This document shows, piece after piece, positions 33,534 through 41,356 of a stretch of DNA of 51,314 nucleotides. The DNA is taken from contig CAJUMG010000014.1 of the NCBI GenBank assembly GCA_910587335.1, positions 272 to 51,585 on the forward strand. Direction: 5' to 3'. Made by a program: the position numbers and the translations under genes. The notes under the pieces were generated by a model, which saw only the letters and a list, made by a program, of their open reading frames with translations, did not search any database and had not been told where the DNA came from. The DNA is from an uncultured Oscillospiraceae bacterium (GTDB lineage: Bacteria; Bacillota; Clostridia; Oscillospirales; Ruminococcaceae). The number at the start of each line of letters is the position of its first letter. Within the stretch, counting starts at the first letter, position 1.

Positions 33534-33890
33534 ATGACGATTCAGGATATCAAAGAGCTTTTGCGGGCAGAAGTTCTCTGGGCCGAGGAGGATATGCTCT
33601 CTCACGAGGTACATACCGCCTGCGGCAGCGACATGATGAGCGATGTGCTGGCCTTTGTAAAAGACCAGGCGGTCCTTTTAACCGGCCTTGTAAACCCGCA
33701 GGTCATTCGTACTGCGGAGATGATGGACATCGTCTGCATTGTGTTTGTCCGGGGGAAAAAGCCCGCACCCGCCATGATCGAGCTGGCCGAAGAAAGGGGC
33801 ATTGTATTGCTTTCCAGCCGGCACCGGATGTTCACCGCCTGCGGGCTTTTATATGAAAACGGTCTGAGGGGAGGGTGCGATCTAGAATGA
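33534..33890 (+). CDS. DRTGG domain protein, first copy
   Basis: A 118-residue single-domain protein resembling the DRTGG domain (a small ligand-binding-like fold named for a motif found beside CBS domains). Visible parts are VLAFVKDQAVLLTGLVNPQVIRTAEMM near 40-66 and GIVLLSSRHRMFTACGLLYENGL near 90-112. It probably binds a nucleotide or small molecule, but its ligand is unknown. AGGAGG is upstream, and its stop overlaps the start of the next gene by four bases. A second, divergent copy is at 35678. Confidence 0.75.
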   Translation: MTIQDIKELLRAEVLWAEEDMLSHEVHTACGSDMMSDVLAFVKDQAVLLTGLVNPQVIRTAEMMDIVCIVFVRGKKPAPAMIELAEERGIVLLSSRHRMFTACGLLYENGLRGGCDLE

Positions 33891-34333
33891 GCCAGGCCAT
33901 TTCTTTTCATTACGATGTTCCCGGCGACGATTTTACCCGCGCGGGCGAGGCCTCCAGCGGTGTAAAAAAGGCCTTGAAGCAGGTGGGCCTTGCGCCGGAT
34001 ATCATCCGCAATGTGGCAATTGCCATGTACGAGGGTGAAATCAATATGGTCATCCATGCCGGCGGCGGCCAGATTGATGTGGATATCACCCCAGATGCAG
34101 TCCGTATGGTCCTAAAGGACCAGGGTCCCGGCATCAAGGACATTTCCCTTGCCATGCAGGAGGGCTGGTCCACAGCGCCGGACGACGTCCGCTCGTTGGG
34201 CTTTGGCGCCGGAATGGGGCTTCCCAACATGAAAAAATATACCGACGAAATGAAGGTGGAAAGCACTGTAGGGGTCGGCACCACCGTCACGATGACCGTC
34301 TTTACCCACCCGCAAAGGGAGGCGGTGTCGTGA
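33887..34333 (+). CDS. RsbW-like serine/threonine kinase-type ATPase
   Basis: A 148-residue GHKL ATPase of the anti-sigma-factor type. The N box is near AIAMYEGEINMVIHA (46-60), where Glu and Asn bind Mg-ATP. The G1 box is KDQGPGIKD near 80, and the G2 box GFGAGMGLPNMKKY near 106. RsbW/SpoIIAB proteins phosphorylate anti-anti-sigma factors, but none is encoded here. GAGGG precedes ATG 33887. It overlaps its neighbours by four bases on each side, so translation is coupled to the DRTGG and hydrogenase-like genes. Confidence 0.8.
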   Translation: MSQAISFHYDVPGDDFTRAGEASSGVKKALKQVGLAPDIIRNVAIAMYEGEINMVIHAGGGQIDVDITPDAVRMVLKDQGPGIKDISLAMQEGWSTAPDDVRSLGFGAGMGLPNMKKYTDEMKVESTVGVGTTVTMTVFTHPQREAVS

Positions 34334-35643
34334 GCGAATTTTTCCACTCGGTAACCCTCGACCAGGATCTTTGCCATGGCTGCATCAACTGTGTCAAGCG
34401 CTGCCCGACCGAGGCGATCCGCGTGCGGGACGGCAAGGCGAAAATTCTGTCCGACCGGTGTATCGACTGCGGAGAGTGTATCCGCATCTGTCCCCACCAT
34501 GCCAAAAAGCCGATCTTTGATCCGCTCTCGGTTATGGACCAGTACGAATATACCGTCGCGCTGCCGGCCCCCAGCCTGTATGGGCAGTTTAACAATCTGG
34601 ACGATGTGGAAATTATTCTCCGGGCGCTGATTGATATGGGCTTTGACGCGGTTTTCGAGGTTTCGAAGGCCGCGGAGCTGGTCAGCGATGCCACCCGCAA
34701 AATGCTCAGCGAAGGGCAGCTTCCCCGCCCGGTGATCAGCTCCGCCTGTCCGGCAGTGGTCCGGCTGATCCGGGTTCGCTTTCCCGACCTGATCCAGCAT
34801 CTGCTGCCCCTTCAGGCGCCGGTGGAGGTTGCCGCCCGGCTGGCGAAAAAAGAGGCGGCGGAGCGTACCGGCCTGCCGCCGGAAAAGATCGGATGTATCT
34901 TTATTTCTCCCTGTGCCGCAAAGGTTACAGCGGTGAAAATGCCCTTGGGCACCCGGCAAAGCGCCATCGACGCGGTCGTCGCCATCCGGGATGTTTATCC
35001 TCAGATGCTGCGCTATATGAAGGAAGGGCCCAGCCTGGGCGAAGAATATTTGAGCTCCGGGCGTATGGGAATCGGCTGGGGATCCTCCGGCGGCGAATCG
35101 GCCGCGCTTTTAAATGATCGGTATCTGGCGGCGGACGGGGTTGAAAACGTCATCCGCGTGCTGGAGGATTTGGAGGATGAAAAGCTGAGCTCGGTGGATT
35201 TTGTGGAGCTCAACGCCTGTTCCGGCGGCTGTGTCGGCGGGGTGCTTACGGTGGAGAATCCTTATATCGCCAAAGCCAAGCTCAAGCGGGTTCGCAAATA
35301 TCTGCCGGTTTCCTGTAACCGAGTGGGGGACGATATCCCCCGCCAGATGAAATTCGATATGGAAATCCAGTATGAACCGGTGCTCCAGCTGGACGAGGAT
35401 ATTACGGTGGCCCTTCGCAAATTAAGCCAGATTGAAGAGATCTCCCACCAGTTCAGCGGCCTGGACTGCGCCGCCTGCGGCGCGCCCAGCTGCAAGGCCT
35501 TGGCGGAGGATGTGGTCCGCGGCTATAACACGCCGGACGCCTGCTTGTTTTTGCTCAAAAATAAAATGCAGTCACTGGCCGGCTCTTCCGCCGAATCGGA
35601 GGAGAAAATCCCCGTCGCCCCGCAGGGGAATCGTCGGGACTGA
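34330..35643 (+). CDS. Sensor-type [FeFe] hydrogenase-like Fe-S protein
   Basis: A 437-residue protein. Residues 15-54 hold two ferredoxin [4Fe-4S] motifs (CHGCINCVKRCP, CIDCGECIRICP). The hydrogenase large-subunit domain follows, with SSACPAVV (137-144), ISPCAAK (192-198) and ACSGGCVGG (296-304). The four cluster cysteines 140, 195, 297 and 301 are present, but the first motif has Ala in place of the first Cys of TSCCP, and GGGQP after the third is missing. A C-terminal PF04060-like cluster follows (CAACGAPSC at 380-388, C405). These features fit the group C/D regulatory-like hydrogenases rather than a catalytic enzyme. The GTG start is fused by a four-base overlap to the ATPase gene. Confidence 0.85.
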   Translation: MSEFFHSVTLDQDLCHGCINCVKRCPTEAIRVRDGKAKILSDRCIDCGECIRICPHHAKKPIFDPLSVMDQYEYTVALPAPSLYGQFNNLDDVEIILRALIDMGFDAVFEVSKAAELVSDATRKMLSEGQLPRPVISSACPAVVRLIRVRFPDLIQHLLPLQAPVEVAARLAKKEAAERTGLPPEKIGCIFISPCAAKVTAVKMPLGTRQSAIDAVVAIRDVYPQMLRYMKEGPSLGEEYLSSGRMGIGWGSSGGESAALLNDRYLAADGVENVIRVLEDLEDEKLSSVDFVELNACSGGCVGGVLTVENPYIAKAKLKRVRKYLPVSCNRVGDDIPRQMKFDMEIQYEPVLQLDEDITVALRKLSQIEEISHQFSGLDCAACGAPSCKALAEDVVRGYNTPDACLFLLKNKMQSLAGSSAESEEKIPVAPQGNRRD

Positions 35644-35677
35644 GCTTCAGATTGTCAGTAAGGGGGTAAGACCAAAT

Positions 35678-36022
35678 ATGAAAACCATTACAATCGGCCA
35701 GATTGTCAGAGCCTGCGGCTTTTCGGTTCTGGCCGGCGAGGGCGCGCTGGACCGGGAAGCAGACCGGGTGTTCTGCTGCGATTTGTTAAGCTTTGTCATG
35801 GGCCGCGCCCCGGCGGACTGCGCCTGGGTCACGGTCATGGGCAATGTCAATGCCATCGCCGTAGCGGTGTTGGCGGACGCTGCCTGTATTGTGCTGGCGG
35901 AAAACGCCGCCCTGGATGAAGAGGCCCGCTCCCGGGCCGACGGACAGGGTGTCCCCGTGCTCGGGTCGCCTCAGCCCATCTTCGATACCGGGCTTTTGAT
36001 CCAGCGATTGCTGGAGGATTAA
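35678..36022 (+). CDS. DRTGG domain protein, second copy
   Basis: A 114-residue protein starting at ATG 35678, with AAGGGGG about 12 bases upstream. It shares the fold pattern of the protein at 33534 but is only distantly related. Recognisable stretches are TIGQIVRACGFSVLAGEG (5-22), CCDLLSFVMGRAP near 35 and NAIAVAVLADAACIVLAEN near 57. The open frame extends upstream to 35432 inside the hydrogenase-like gene, without a site. It is probably a ligand-binding component of the module. Confidence 0.7.
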   Translation: MKTITIGQIVRACGFSVLAGEGALDREADRVFCCDLLSFVMGRAPADCAWVTVMGNVNAIAVAVLADAACIVLAENAALDEEARSRADGQGVPVLGSPQPIFDTGLLIQRLLED

Positions 36023-36030
36023 CAGGCTGC

Positions 36031-36067
36031 CATACGCCGCCGGGAGGAATCGCTCCGGCGGCGTATG
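36031..36067 (+). terminator. Strong hairpin inside the operon
   Basis: An 11-base perfect stem CATACGCCGCC / GGCGGCGTATG with a 15-base loop and TTTT directly after. It lies between the second DRTGG gene and the PHP gene, so it may be a partial terminator or attenuator that lowers expression of the last two genes. Confidence 0.5.
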
Positions 36068-36092
36068 TTTTCCCGCGAAAAGGAGGATGTCT

Positions 36093-36794
36093 GTGGAAAA
36101 AAGGATCTACGATCTGCATGTCCATTCGGCTCTGTCGCCCTGTGGGGACAACGACATGACCGTTAACAATATACTGAATATGGCGGTGCTGAACGGCATC
36201 CAAACGCTGGCCATCACCGACCACAATAGCTGCAAAAACTGCCCCGCCGCCATGGAGGTGGCCAAAAATCTGCCGCTGGATCTGATCCCCGGTATGGAGC
36301 TTTGCACCTCGGAGGAGGTGCATGTGGTCTGCCTGTTCCCCGGGCTGGAGCAGGCCATGGCCTTCGATACCTATGTTCACGACCGGCTGCCCCCGGTGGA
36401 AAACCGCCCGGAAATTTTCGGCGAACAGCGGATTTTAAACGCCGACGACGAGATTATCGGGTATGAGCCCTATCTTCTGATCAATGCCGCCGACATTTCC
36501 ATCGAAGAAGTCGTCCCGCTGGTCAAAGCGTTCGGCGGCATCTGCTACCCCGCCCATATCGACAAAAGCTCCACCAGCGTCTTTTCCAATCTGGGCTACT
36601 TTTCCCCGGACTGGGGATTTGGGGCGGTGGAAATCGCTGACCGGAGCCGGATAGCAGAATTTGCCCCGCAGATTCCCGGATTCGAAAGCCTTTTGGTGCT
36701 GCACAGCTCCGACGCGCATTATCTCTGGGACATTTCCCAAGGGGAAAACGTCCTTGTCTGCGACAATTTTCGCCGGGCTCTTGGACTATACTAA
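36093..36794 (+). CDS. PHP domain phosphoesterase
   Basis: A 233-residue PHP-domain protein. The metal-binding motifs are DLHVHSALSPCGDN (residues 7-20), ITDHNSCKNC near 42-51, a ligand histidine in HVVC near 78, YPAHIDK near 154 and LHSSDAHYLWD near 203. PHP proteins are metal-dependent phosphoesterases, either nucleases or small-molecule phosphatases. GTG 36093 is preferred to ATG 36087: AGGAGG ends one base before the ATG but seven bases before the GTG. It sits in the regulator operon. Confidence 0.85.
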   Translation: MEKRIYDLHVHSALSPCGDNDMTVNNILNMAVLNGIQTLAITDHNSCKNCPAAMEVAKNLPLDLIPGMELCTSEEVHVVCLFPGLEQAMAFDTYVHDRLPPVENRPEIFGEQRILNADDEIIGYEPYLLINAADISIEEVVPLVKAFGGICYPAHIDKSSTSVFSNLGYFSPDWGFGAVEIADRSRIAEFAPQIPGFESLLVLHSSDAHYLWDISQGENVLVCDNFRRALGLY

Positions 36795-36836
36795 TCGAAA
36801 AGCGCCTTTTTTTCGGCGCGCTGGAGGATTTTTAAA

Positions 36837-37022
36837 ATGACCGATTCTTTCGCCCAGGCTATGGCTTTTTTTCTGGTGGTTCTGTTTGTGCTGGGAATGG
36901 TCTTTCCCATCCTAGCCTATTATAAAAAGAAGCCCAAATTCAAAAAGTGGGGCCTTGCGTTTATGATCCTGTTTTCTTTGCTGCTGGTCTTTACCCTGCT
37001 GTATCGCTTTGCCTCTATTTGA
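36837..37022 (+). CDS. Small two-span membrane protein
   Basis: A 61-residue protein with two membrane segments (residues 7-27 and 39-57) separated by a basic loop (YYKKKPKFKKWG). GGAGG precedes the ATG. It is the last gene before the terminator region. No family is recognised. Confidence 0.65.
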   Translation: MTDSFAQAMAFFLVVLFVLGMVFPILAYYKKKPKFKKWGLAFMILFSLLLVFTLLYRFASI

Positions 37023-37040
37023 CAAAGCAAAAGGCTTTAT

Positions 37041-37134
37041 GCGGGAACCCCGCCTCCGGGAGGGTTCCTTGGCAGAGCAAAAGGGCGGTTACTACATCGA
37101 CTCATTTTGATGTGGTTACCGCCCTTTTGTTCTA
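37041..37134. terminator. Hairpin and bidirectional terminator before the defence island
   Basis: First a small hairpin (GGGAACCC / AGGGTTCC near 37043-37069). Then a long stem AAAAGGGCGGTTACTACATC at 37079-37098, pairing with 37109-37128 except for one mismatch, and ending in TTTTGTTCT. It can end transcription from both sides and is the last element before the RM genes. Confidence 0.75.
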
Positions 37135-37179
37135 TTCTGTCGCTTTTGTCCAAGCTATTTTCTCCCTGAATGATCCTAT

Positions 37180-38790
37180 TTATCGCAGCGCCGGCAGCCC
37201 CAGCTCCTTTAAAAACCGATTGTGGGTGTCTTTGGCCTTTTGTATATCCTCTTCAATTTGAGACAGACTCTCGCTCACCTGCAAAAGATCAATGGGGTCC
37301 TCCGCTACAGCCGCGCTGACATACCGGGAAATATTTAGGTTATAGCCGTTTTGCTTTATTTCCTCTATCGTCACCCGGCGGGAATATTTTTTATCCTCCT
37401 CTTTTCGGTATTGATAGGTCTCGATGATCCTGTCAATATGCTCGTCCAGCAGAACATTTTGCCGGCGGCTTTTTGCAAAGGATTCGCTTGCGTTGATGAA
37501 CAGTACATCGTCAAATTTTTTGCACTTTTTAAGCACAATAATGCATACGGGAATCCCTGTTGAAAAGAAAAGATTCGCCGGAAGTCCAATAATCGTGTCG
37601 ATGTTCCCATCCTTTAACAGTTTTTTGCGGATGGTCTCTTCCGCGCCGCCGCGGAAAAGAACTCCATGGGGCAGGATGATGGCCATCGTCCCCTCGTCGC
37701 TTAAAAAGTGAAATCCATGTAGCAAAAAAGCAAAGTCCGCGGCGGATTTTGGCGCCAGTCCATAATCTTTAAAACGAAAATCACCTTTCAAGGACTCTTT
37801 TGGCTCCCACCTTAGACTAAACGGAGGATTGGCTACCACCGCATCGCACTGCAGCTTTTTTTTAGGATTCATCTCTTTTAGAATGCTCCAGTCATTTTCC
37901 AGCGAGTCGCCGTGAAAAATTTGAAATTCCGAATCCTTTAGCCCGTGCAAAAGCATGTTCATGCGGGCTAGGTTGTAGGTGGTTATGTTTTTTTCCTGCC
38001 CGTATATCTGGCCGATATTGTCGGAGCCTAACTGTTTTTTTACATTGATCAAAAGCGAACCGGAGCCGCACGCAAAATCTAAAACATTGTTTAATTTGGA
38101 CTTTTTCCCGGTACTCGGGTCCTGGCTGTCTAAGGTGACAATCCGCGAAAGAATGGTAGAAACCTGCTGCGGCGTATAGAATTCGCCTGCCTTCTTCCCC
38201 GATCCGGCGGCGAACTGCCCAATCAGATACTCATACGCGTCCCCCAGCAGATCGGTTTCATCGGGAAATTCCGAAAGCCCTTTGGCAATCTCGGTTATAA
38301 CCGAACAAAGCATGGTATTGCGCGCCGAATAATTTTTCCCCAATTTTTCCGAATCGAGGTTTACCTCGGAAAATAAGCCGCGAAACTCGCTGCCAAAGGA
38401 TTCATCCTCAATGTATTTAAAGCTCTTTTGCAGCGTTTCTAACAGGTCGTTGCTCTGGGTCTTGGCCAGCTCATAGATATGTCCCCACAAATAATGGGGC
38501 TTGATGACATAATGAATTTTGCGGCGCATTTGCTGCTCAAATTCCTTTATATCCTGGGCGTTTTTGTCATACCACAACGCCAAAGCGCGCCAGGGCTCTT
38601 CCTGCTTTAGGTCGAGATAGTCCCTGCCAAGCTCTTTTTTTACCGCTTCCTCATAATTGCCGGAAAGATAGCGCAAAAAAAGAAAGGAAAGCATATAATC
38701 ACGAAAGTCGTCTGCGTTCATCGCGCCGCGCAGTTTATTCGCGATCCCCCATAAGGTTGCACCCAATTGCTTTTGCTGATTTTCGCTCAT
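37180..38790 (-). CDS. hsdM: Type I restriction-modification methyltransferase HsdM
   Basis: A 536-residue N6-adenine methyltransferase. The N-terminal helical domain is near 1-150, then GEFYTP (202-207). The AdoMet-binding motif is DFACGSG (238-244) and the catalytic NPPF is at 321-324. The C-terminal helix near 500 probably contacts HsdS. It methylates the adenine of the HsdS-specified site to protect self DNA. It is the last gene of the island, overlapping the upstream ATPase gene by four bases, with GGAGG at the right place. Confidence 0.95.
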   Translation of the reverse strand: MSENQQKQLGATLWGIANKLRGAMNADDFRDYMLSFLFLRYLSGNYEEAVKKELGRDYLDLKQEEPWRALALWYDKNAQDIKEFEQQMRRKIHYVIKPHYLWGHIYELAKTQSNDLLETLQKSFKYIEDESFGSEFRGLFSEVNLDSEKLGKNYSARNTMLCSVITEIAKGLSEFPDETDLLGDAYEYLIGQFAAGSGKKAGEFYTPQQVSTILSRIVTLDSQDPSTGKKSKLNNVLDFACGSGSLLINVKKQLGSDNIGQIYGQEKNITTYNLARMNMLLHGLKDSEFQIFHGDSLENDWSILKEMNPKKKLQCDAVVANPPFSLRWEPKESLKGDFRFKDYGLAPKSAADFAFLLHGFHFLSDEGTMAIILPHGVLFRGGAEETIRKKLLKDGNIDTIIGLPANLFFSTGIPVCIIVLKKCKKFDDVLFINASESFAKSRRQNVLLDEHIDRIIETYQYRKEEDKKYSRRVTIEEIKQNGYNLNISRYVSAAVAEDPIDLLQVSESLSQIEEDIQKAKDTHNRFLKELGLPALR

Positions 38791-40109
38791 TGCTGCTCCT
38801 CCTGTGCCGGCAAATCGTCAAAGATCGCCTGATTGAACCTGTAATCCTCCAGGAATTGACCAAGAATCCTTCTAAAATGGGCTTTGTTTTCTTCAACCAT
38901 CTCTTTGGGATCGAATAAAGAATAATTTCCGTGGCTTAAAAGATCCAGGATCCTTTTATGTATGATTCCGTCCGCGTCGTTTTCCTCGTCTTTTCTTATG
39001 CAGGACGAAAAATGCTTATAGCCGTGGAACGACGCGGTTTTCTCTAAAATATTTCGTAAAATATTAAAGTGATAGGTGTACAACTCCCCCGAATCCGCCG
39101 CCCTTTTCAGCTCCCTTAGCAGCGCAACATGATGAAAGAAGGGAGTCTTTTCGGTGTTTTTTAATACATAGGTGCTTTGGGCAGCGTTTTTCTGCAAAAA
39201 CAGCTGCGCCGGCCGGCCGATTTCGTTACATAAAACGTTAAAGAATAAAGAATGATGGGACGAAATAATAAACCGGATATCGCATTCCCTCATAAGCTTT
39301 GCCAGATGACTGGCAACGGCTATGGCGTTGTTGTCATCCAAAGAGGAAATCGGGTCATCGATGTACACATACTTTACCCAACGGTAGGCTTCAACCTTGT
39401 CTGCCGCCAAACCGACAATCGCGAGAAAAAAGCACCAAATAAAGATATTTTCTTCCCCGCGGGACACCTTTATGTTATCAACCCGCTGCAAGGTTCCGTC
39501 AACCAAAGCGTTTCTTGAAAATCTGACCGCCGATTCTTCATAATCAATGGAAAAATCAAAATCGACATATCTATGAAGAATCGGACGAATTCTGCTTTCC
39601 ATCTCCAGCTCATTCAAGCCGGCAAAAAATCTGGAGCTGCCGTTTAGCTTTAGCGCCCGTTCGGTGTCATTTTCCAAATCGTTATCCCAATAAAACAGAT
39701 CTTCGGTGAAAGCGTTATAGTAAAGGGTGTCGGCCGCCTTTTGCCCCGTGTGTTCATCCATCTGCTGTCCCAGGGACTTAAACGCCGCCGAAAGCCGCGT
39801 TTTCCCGGTGCCGTTATACGCAAAAAGAACAATATATTTTTTGTCCTCTAACAGCATTCTAAAATACCAGGCGATATCCTCCAGGGTGTCAAAGCTTCCG
39901 TCGCCGCTTCTTTTTAGAACATACGCCATCTTTTTTTCCGCTTCTGGCAATATGCCCTCTTTGAGCCGGTATGCATCTGCGCCCTTTGGCTTCTTATAGT
40001 TTTCCCTAAACAACGCTTTATACTGCTCAAAATCCTTTCCGATCAGCACTTCGTTTAAAAGCCGGTGAAATTCTTCTTTTTTAAATTGATCTGGAACCTG
40101 AATACTCAT
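38787..40109 (-). CDS. AAA_13 (PrrC/RloC-like) ATPase in the hsd operon
   Basis: A 440-residue ABC-type ATPase. Walker A is AYNGTGKT (97-104), a signature-like SRGEEN lies at 216-221, Walker B is YIDDP with Asp 251-252, the D-loop is SSLDD (255-259), and the switch histidines are 285-286. After it comes a helical C-terminus with an R352-x3-E356 pair and H393 in LLSHGN. This spacing resembles the R320-E324-H356 triad of the anticodon nuclease PrrC, which guards the EcoprrI system. It overlaps hsdS and hsdM by four bases each, so it is a stoichiometric part of the operon. Nuclease activity is inference; it could be a pure ATPase (RloA-like). Confidence 0.8.
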   Translation of the reverse strand: MSIQVPDQFKKEEFHRLLNEVLIGKDFEQYKALFRENYKKPKGADAYRLKEGILPEAEKKMAYVLKRSGDGSFDTLEDIAWYFRMLLEDKKYIVLFAYNGTGKTRLSAAFKSLGQQMDEHTGQKAADTLYYNAFTEDLFYWDNDLENDTERALKLNGSSRFFAGLNELEMESRIRPILHRYVDFDFSIDYEESAVRFSRNALVDGTLQRVDNIKVSRGEENIFIWCFFLAIVGLAADKVEAYRWVKYVYIDDPISSLDDNNAIAVASHLAKLMRECDIRFIISSHHSLFFNVLCNEIGRPAQLFLQKNAAQSTYVLKNTEKTPFFHHVALLRELKRAADSGELYTYHFNILRNILEKTASFHGYKHFSSCIRKDEENDADGIIHKRILDLLSHGNYSLFDPKEMVEENKAHFRRILGQFLEDYRFNQAIFDDLPAQEEQQ

Positions 40110-41356
40110 TTTAACACTTCCTCGACAGAGGGGAACAACTGCTGCAATAGCCCCTTTTTATGATTTTGCAGCGATTCGATTTTTGCCGTCTGACTGGCCA
40201 GCAGCTGGTCAATCGACTGTAAACAATCCGCTATTCTTTCCTGCTCCTTTTGCTCCGGCGCCGGCAAAAGCAGCTCCGAAAACTGGCTGTAGCTCACCAT
40301 TTTTCCATCCCGTATTCCCTCTAAATTTTTATTTAGGTCCCGGATAAATTTAGGCGTTTTAAAATAGTACCGAAAATATTGGTCCACAAGATCCGTTTTT
40401 TTGCGCAAAACGATATAGGCAGGGCTGCAAATACCCCGATGGTACGAATATTCGATCCCGCCTTGAAAGGACCGCAGGCTGATGATAAAATCGCCGATTT
40501 CAACCACCTTGTAGCTCTCCAGGCTTTTGTCCGAAACAAAAACATTGTGCTCCACCTTTTCCCGGGGGATCGCGCCGTACTTCTGGGATATCGCTAAAAC
40601 CGGCAGATCACATTTATGGTCTTTGTTGCTGATGGGCTCGAACAGCTCGTTTCCATTTTTAAAGGCGATGCTCTGCCCGCTAAACGCCCCGAATCTCAGC
40701 TCTGGAAACGCTTTTTCCTCTGCCGGAAAAAGCTTTTGCATCAGCCCCGCCTTGTGCTCCCTTAGTGCTTCCAGCTTTTTATTTTCGGCGCGGATCAGCT
40801 CTTCAAGGGATTCTACACAGGCCGCGATTTTCTGTTGTTCTTCCCTTTCCTTGGGGGTGGGCAGAATGACGCGAAAAAAATCCTCCGCGTTTATGTTTAA
40901 AAGCCCATTGCTCCGCGCGCCGCTTGTAATATATTTTTCCAGCTGTTTTCCATGGAAATTTCTTTCAAAGTACCCTTTGTAAAAGCCTGAGACGACATCG
41001 GGATGAAACCGAAAGCTGACAAATGCATTGGGAACAGCGGCCTTTTCGTATTCGCGCAGCTCATAAATACAACCTTGAGGAAACCTTTTTGAGTTCCCTT
41101 TGTTGTAGGAAAAATCCCCTTTTTCTAGGCGGATATAGTTTCTATACTGATTGCCCGATATATCCCGGCTGAATTTTTCGCTTTGAGACAGAAACCCAAT
41201 GCCGGCGGAAATGCTCAATGTGGTTAATTTTTCTTCGCCTACCTTTTCGGTTATCCTGTCAGACAGCTGTTTTAAAGCGGTTTTGCTCCAGCCCTCGCTT
41301 GACCTAAACTGCGGGAACCTTATTTTCGGCACGATCCCCGATTTTTTATCCTTCAT
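40106..41356 (-). CDS. hsdS: Type I specificity subunit HsdS
   Basis: A 416-residue protein with two target-recognition domains (about 10-145 and 215-350), each followed by a conserved helical repeat. The repeats start EQQKIAACVESLEELIRAEN near 174 and EQERIADCLQSIDQLLASQT near 366; each ends with HK-x-GL-x-Q-x-LFP, so the protein is an internal duplication. The domains are different, as expected for a bipartite target. The GTG at 41362 is an alternative start; ATG 41356 lies 11 bases inside hsdR and is preferred. It overlaps the next gene by four bases. Confidence 0.9.
   Translation of the reverse strand: MKDKKSGIVPKIRFPQFRSSEGWSKTALKQLSDRITEKVGEEKLTTLSISAGIGFLSQSEKFSRDISGNQYRNYIRLEKGDFSYNKGNSKRFPQGCIYELREYEKAAVPNAFVSFRFHPDVVSGFYKGYFERNFHGKQLEKYITSGARSNGLLNINAEDFFRVILPTPKEREEQQKIAACVESLEELIRAENKKLEALREHKAGLMQKLFPAEEKAFPELRFGAFSGQSIAFKNGNELFEPISNKDHKCDLPVLAISQKYGAIPREKVEHNVFVSDKSLESYKVVEIGDFIISLRSFQGGIEYSYHRGICSPAYIVLRKKTDLVDQYFRYYFKTPKFIRDLNKNLEGIRDGKMVSYSQFSELLLPAPEQKEQERIADCLQSIDQLLASQTAKIESLQNHKKGLLQQLFPSVEEVLK

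Noticed and set aside
33910..34959. 349-residue minus-strand frame opposite the sensor operon
   Set aside because: Antisense shadow; no ribosome site and no motif.
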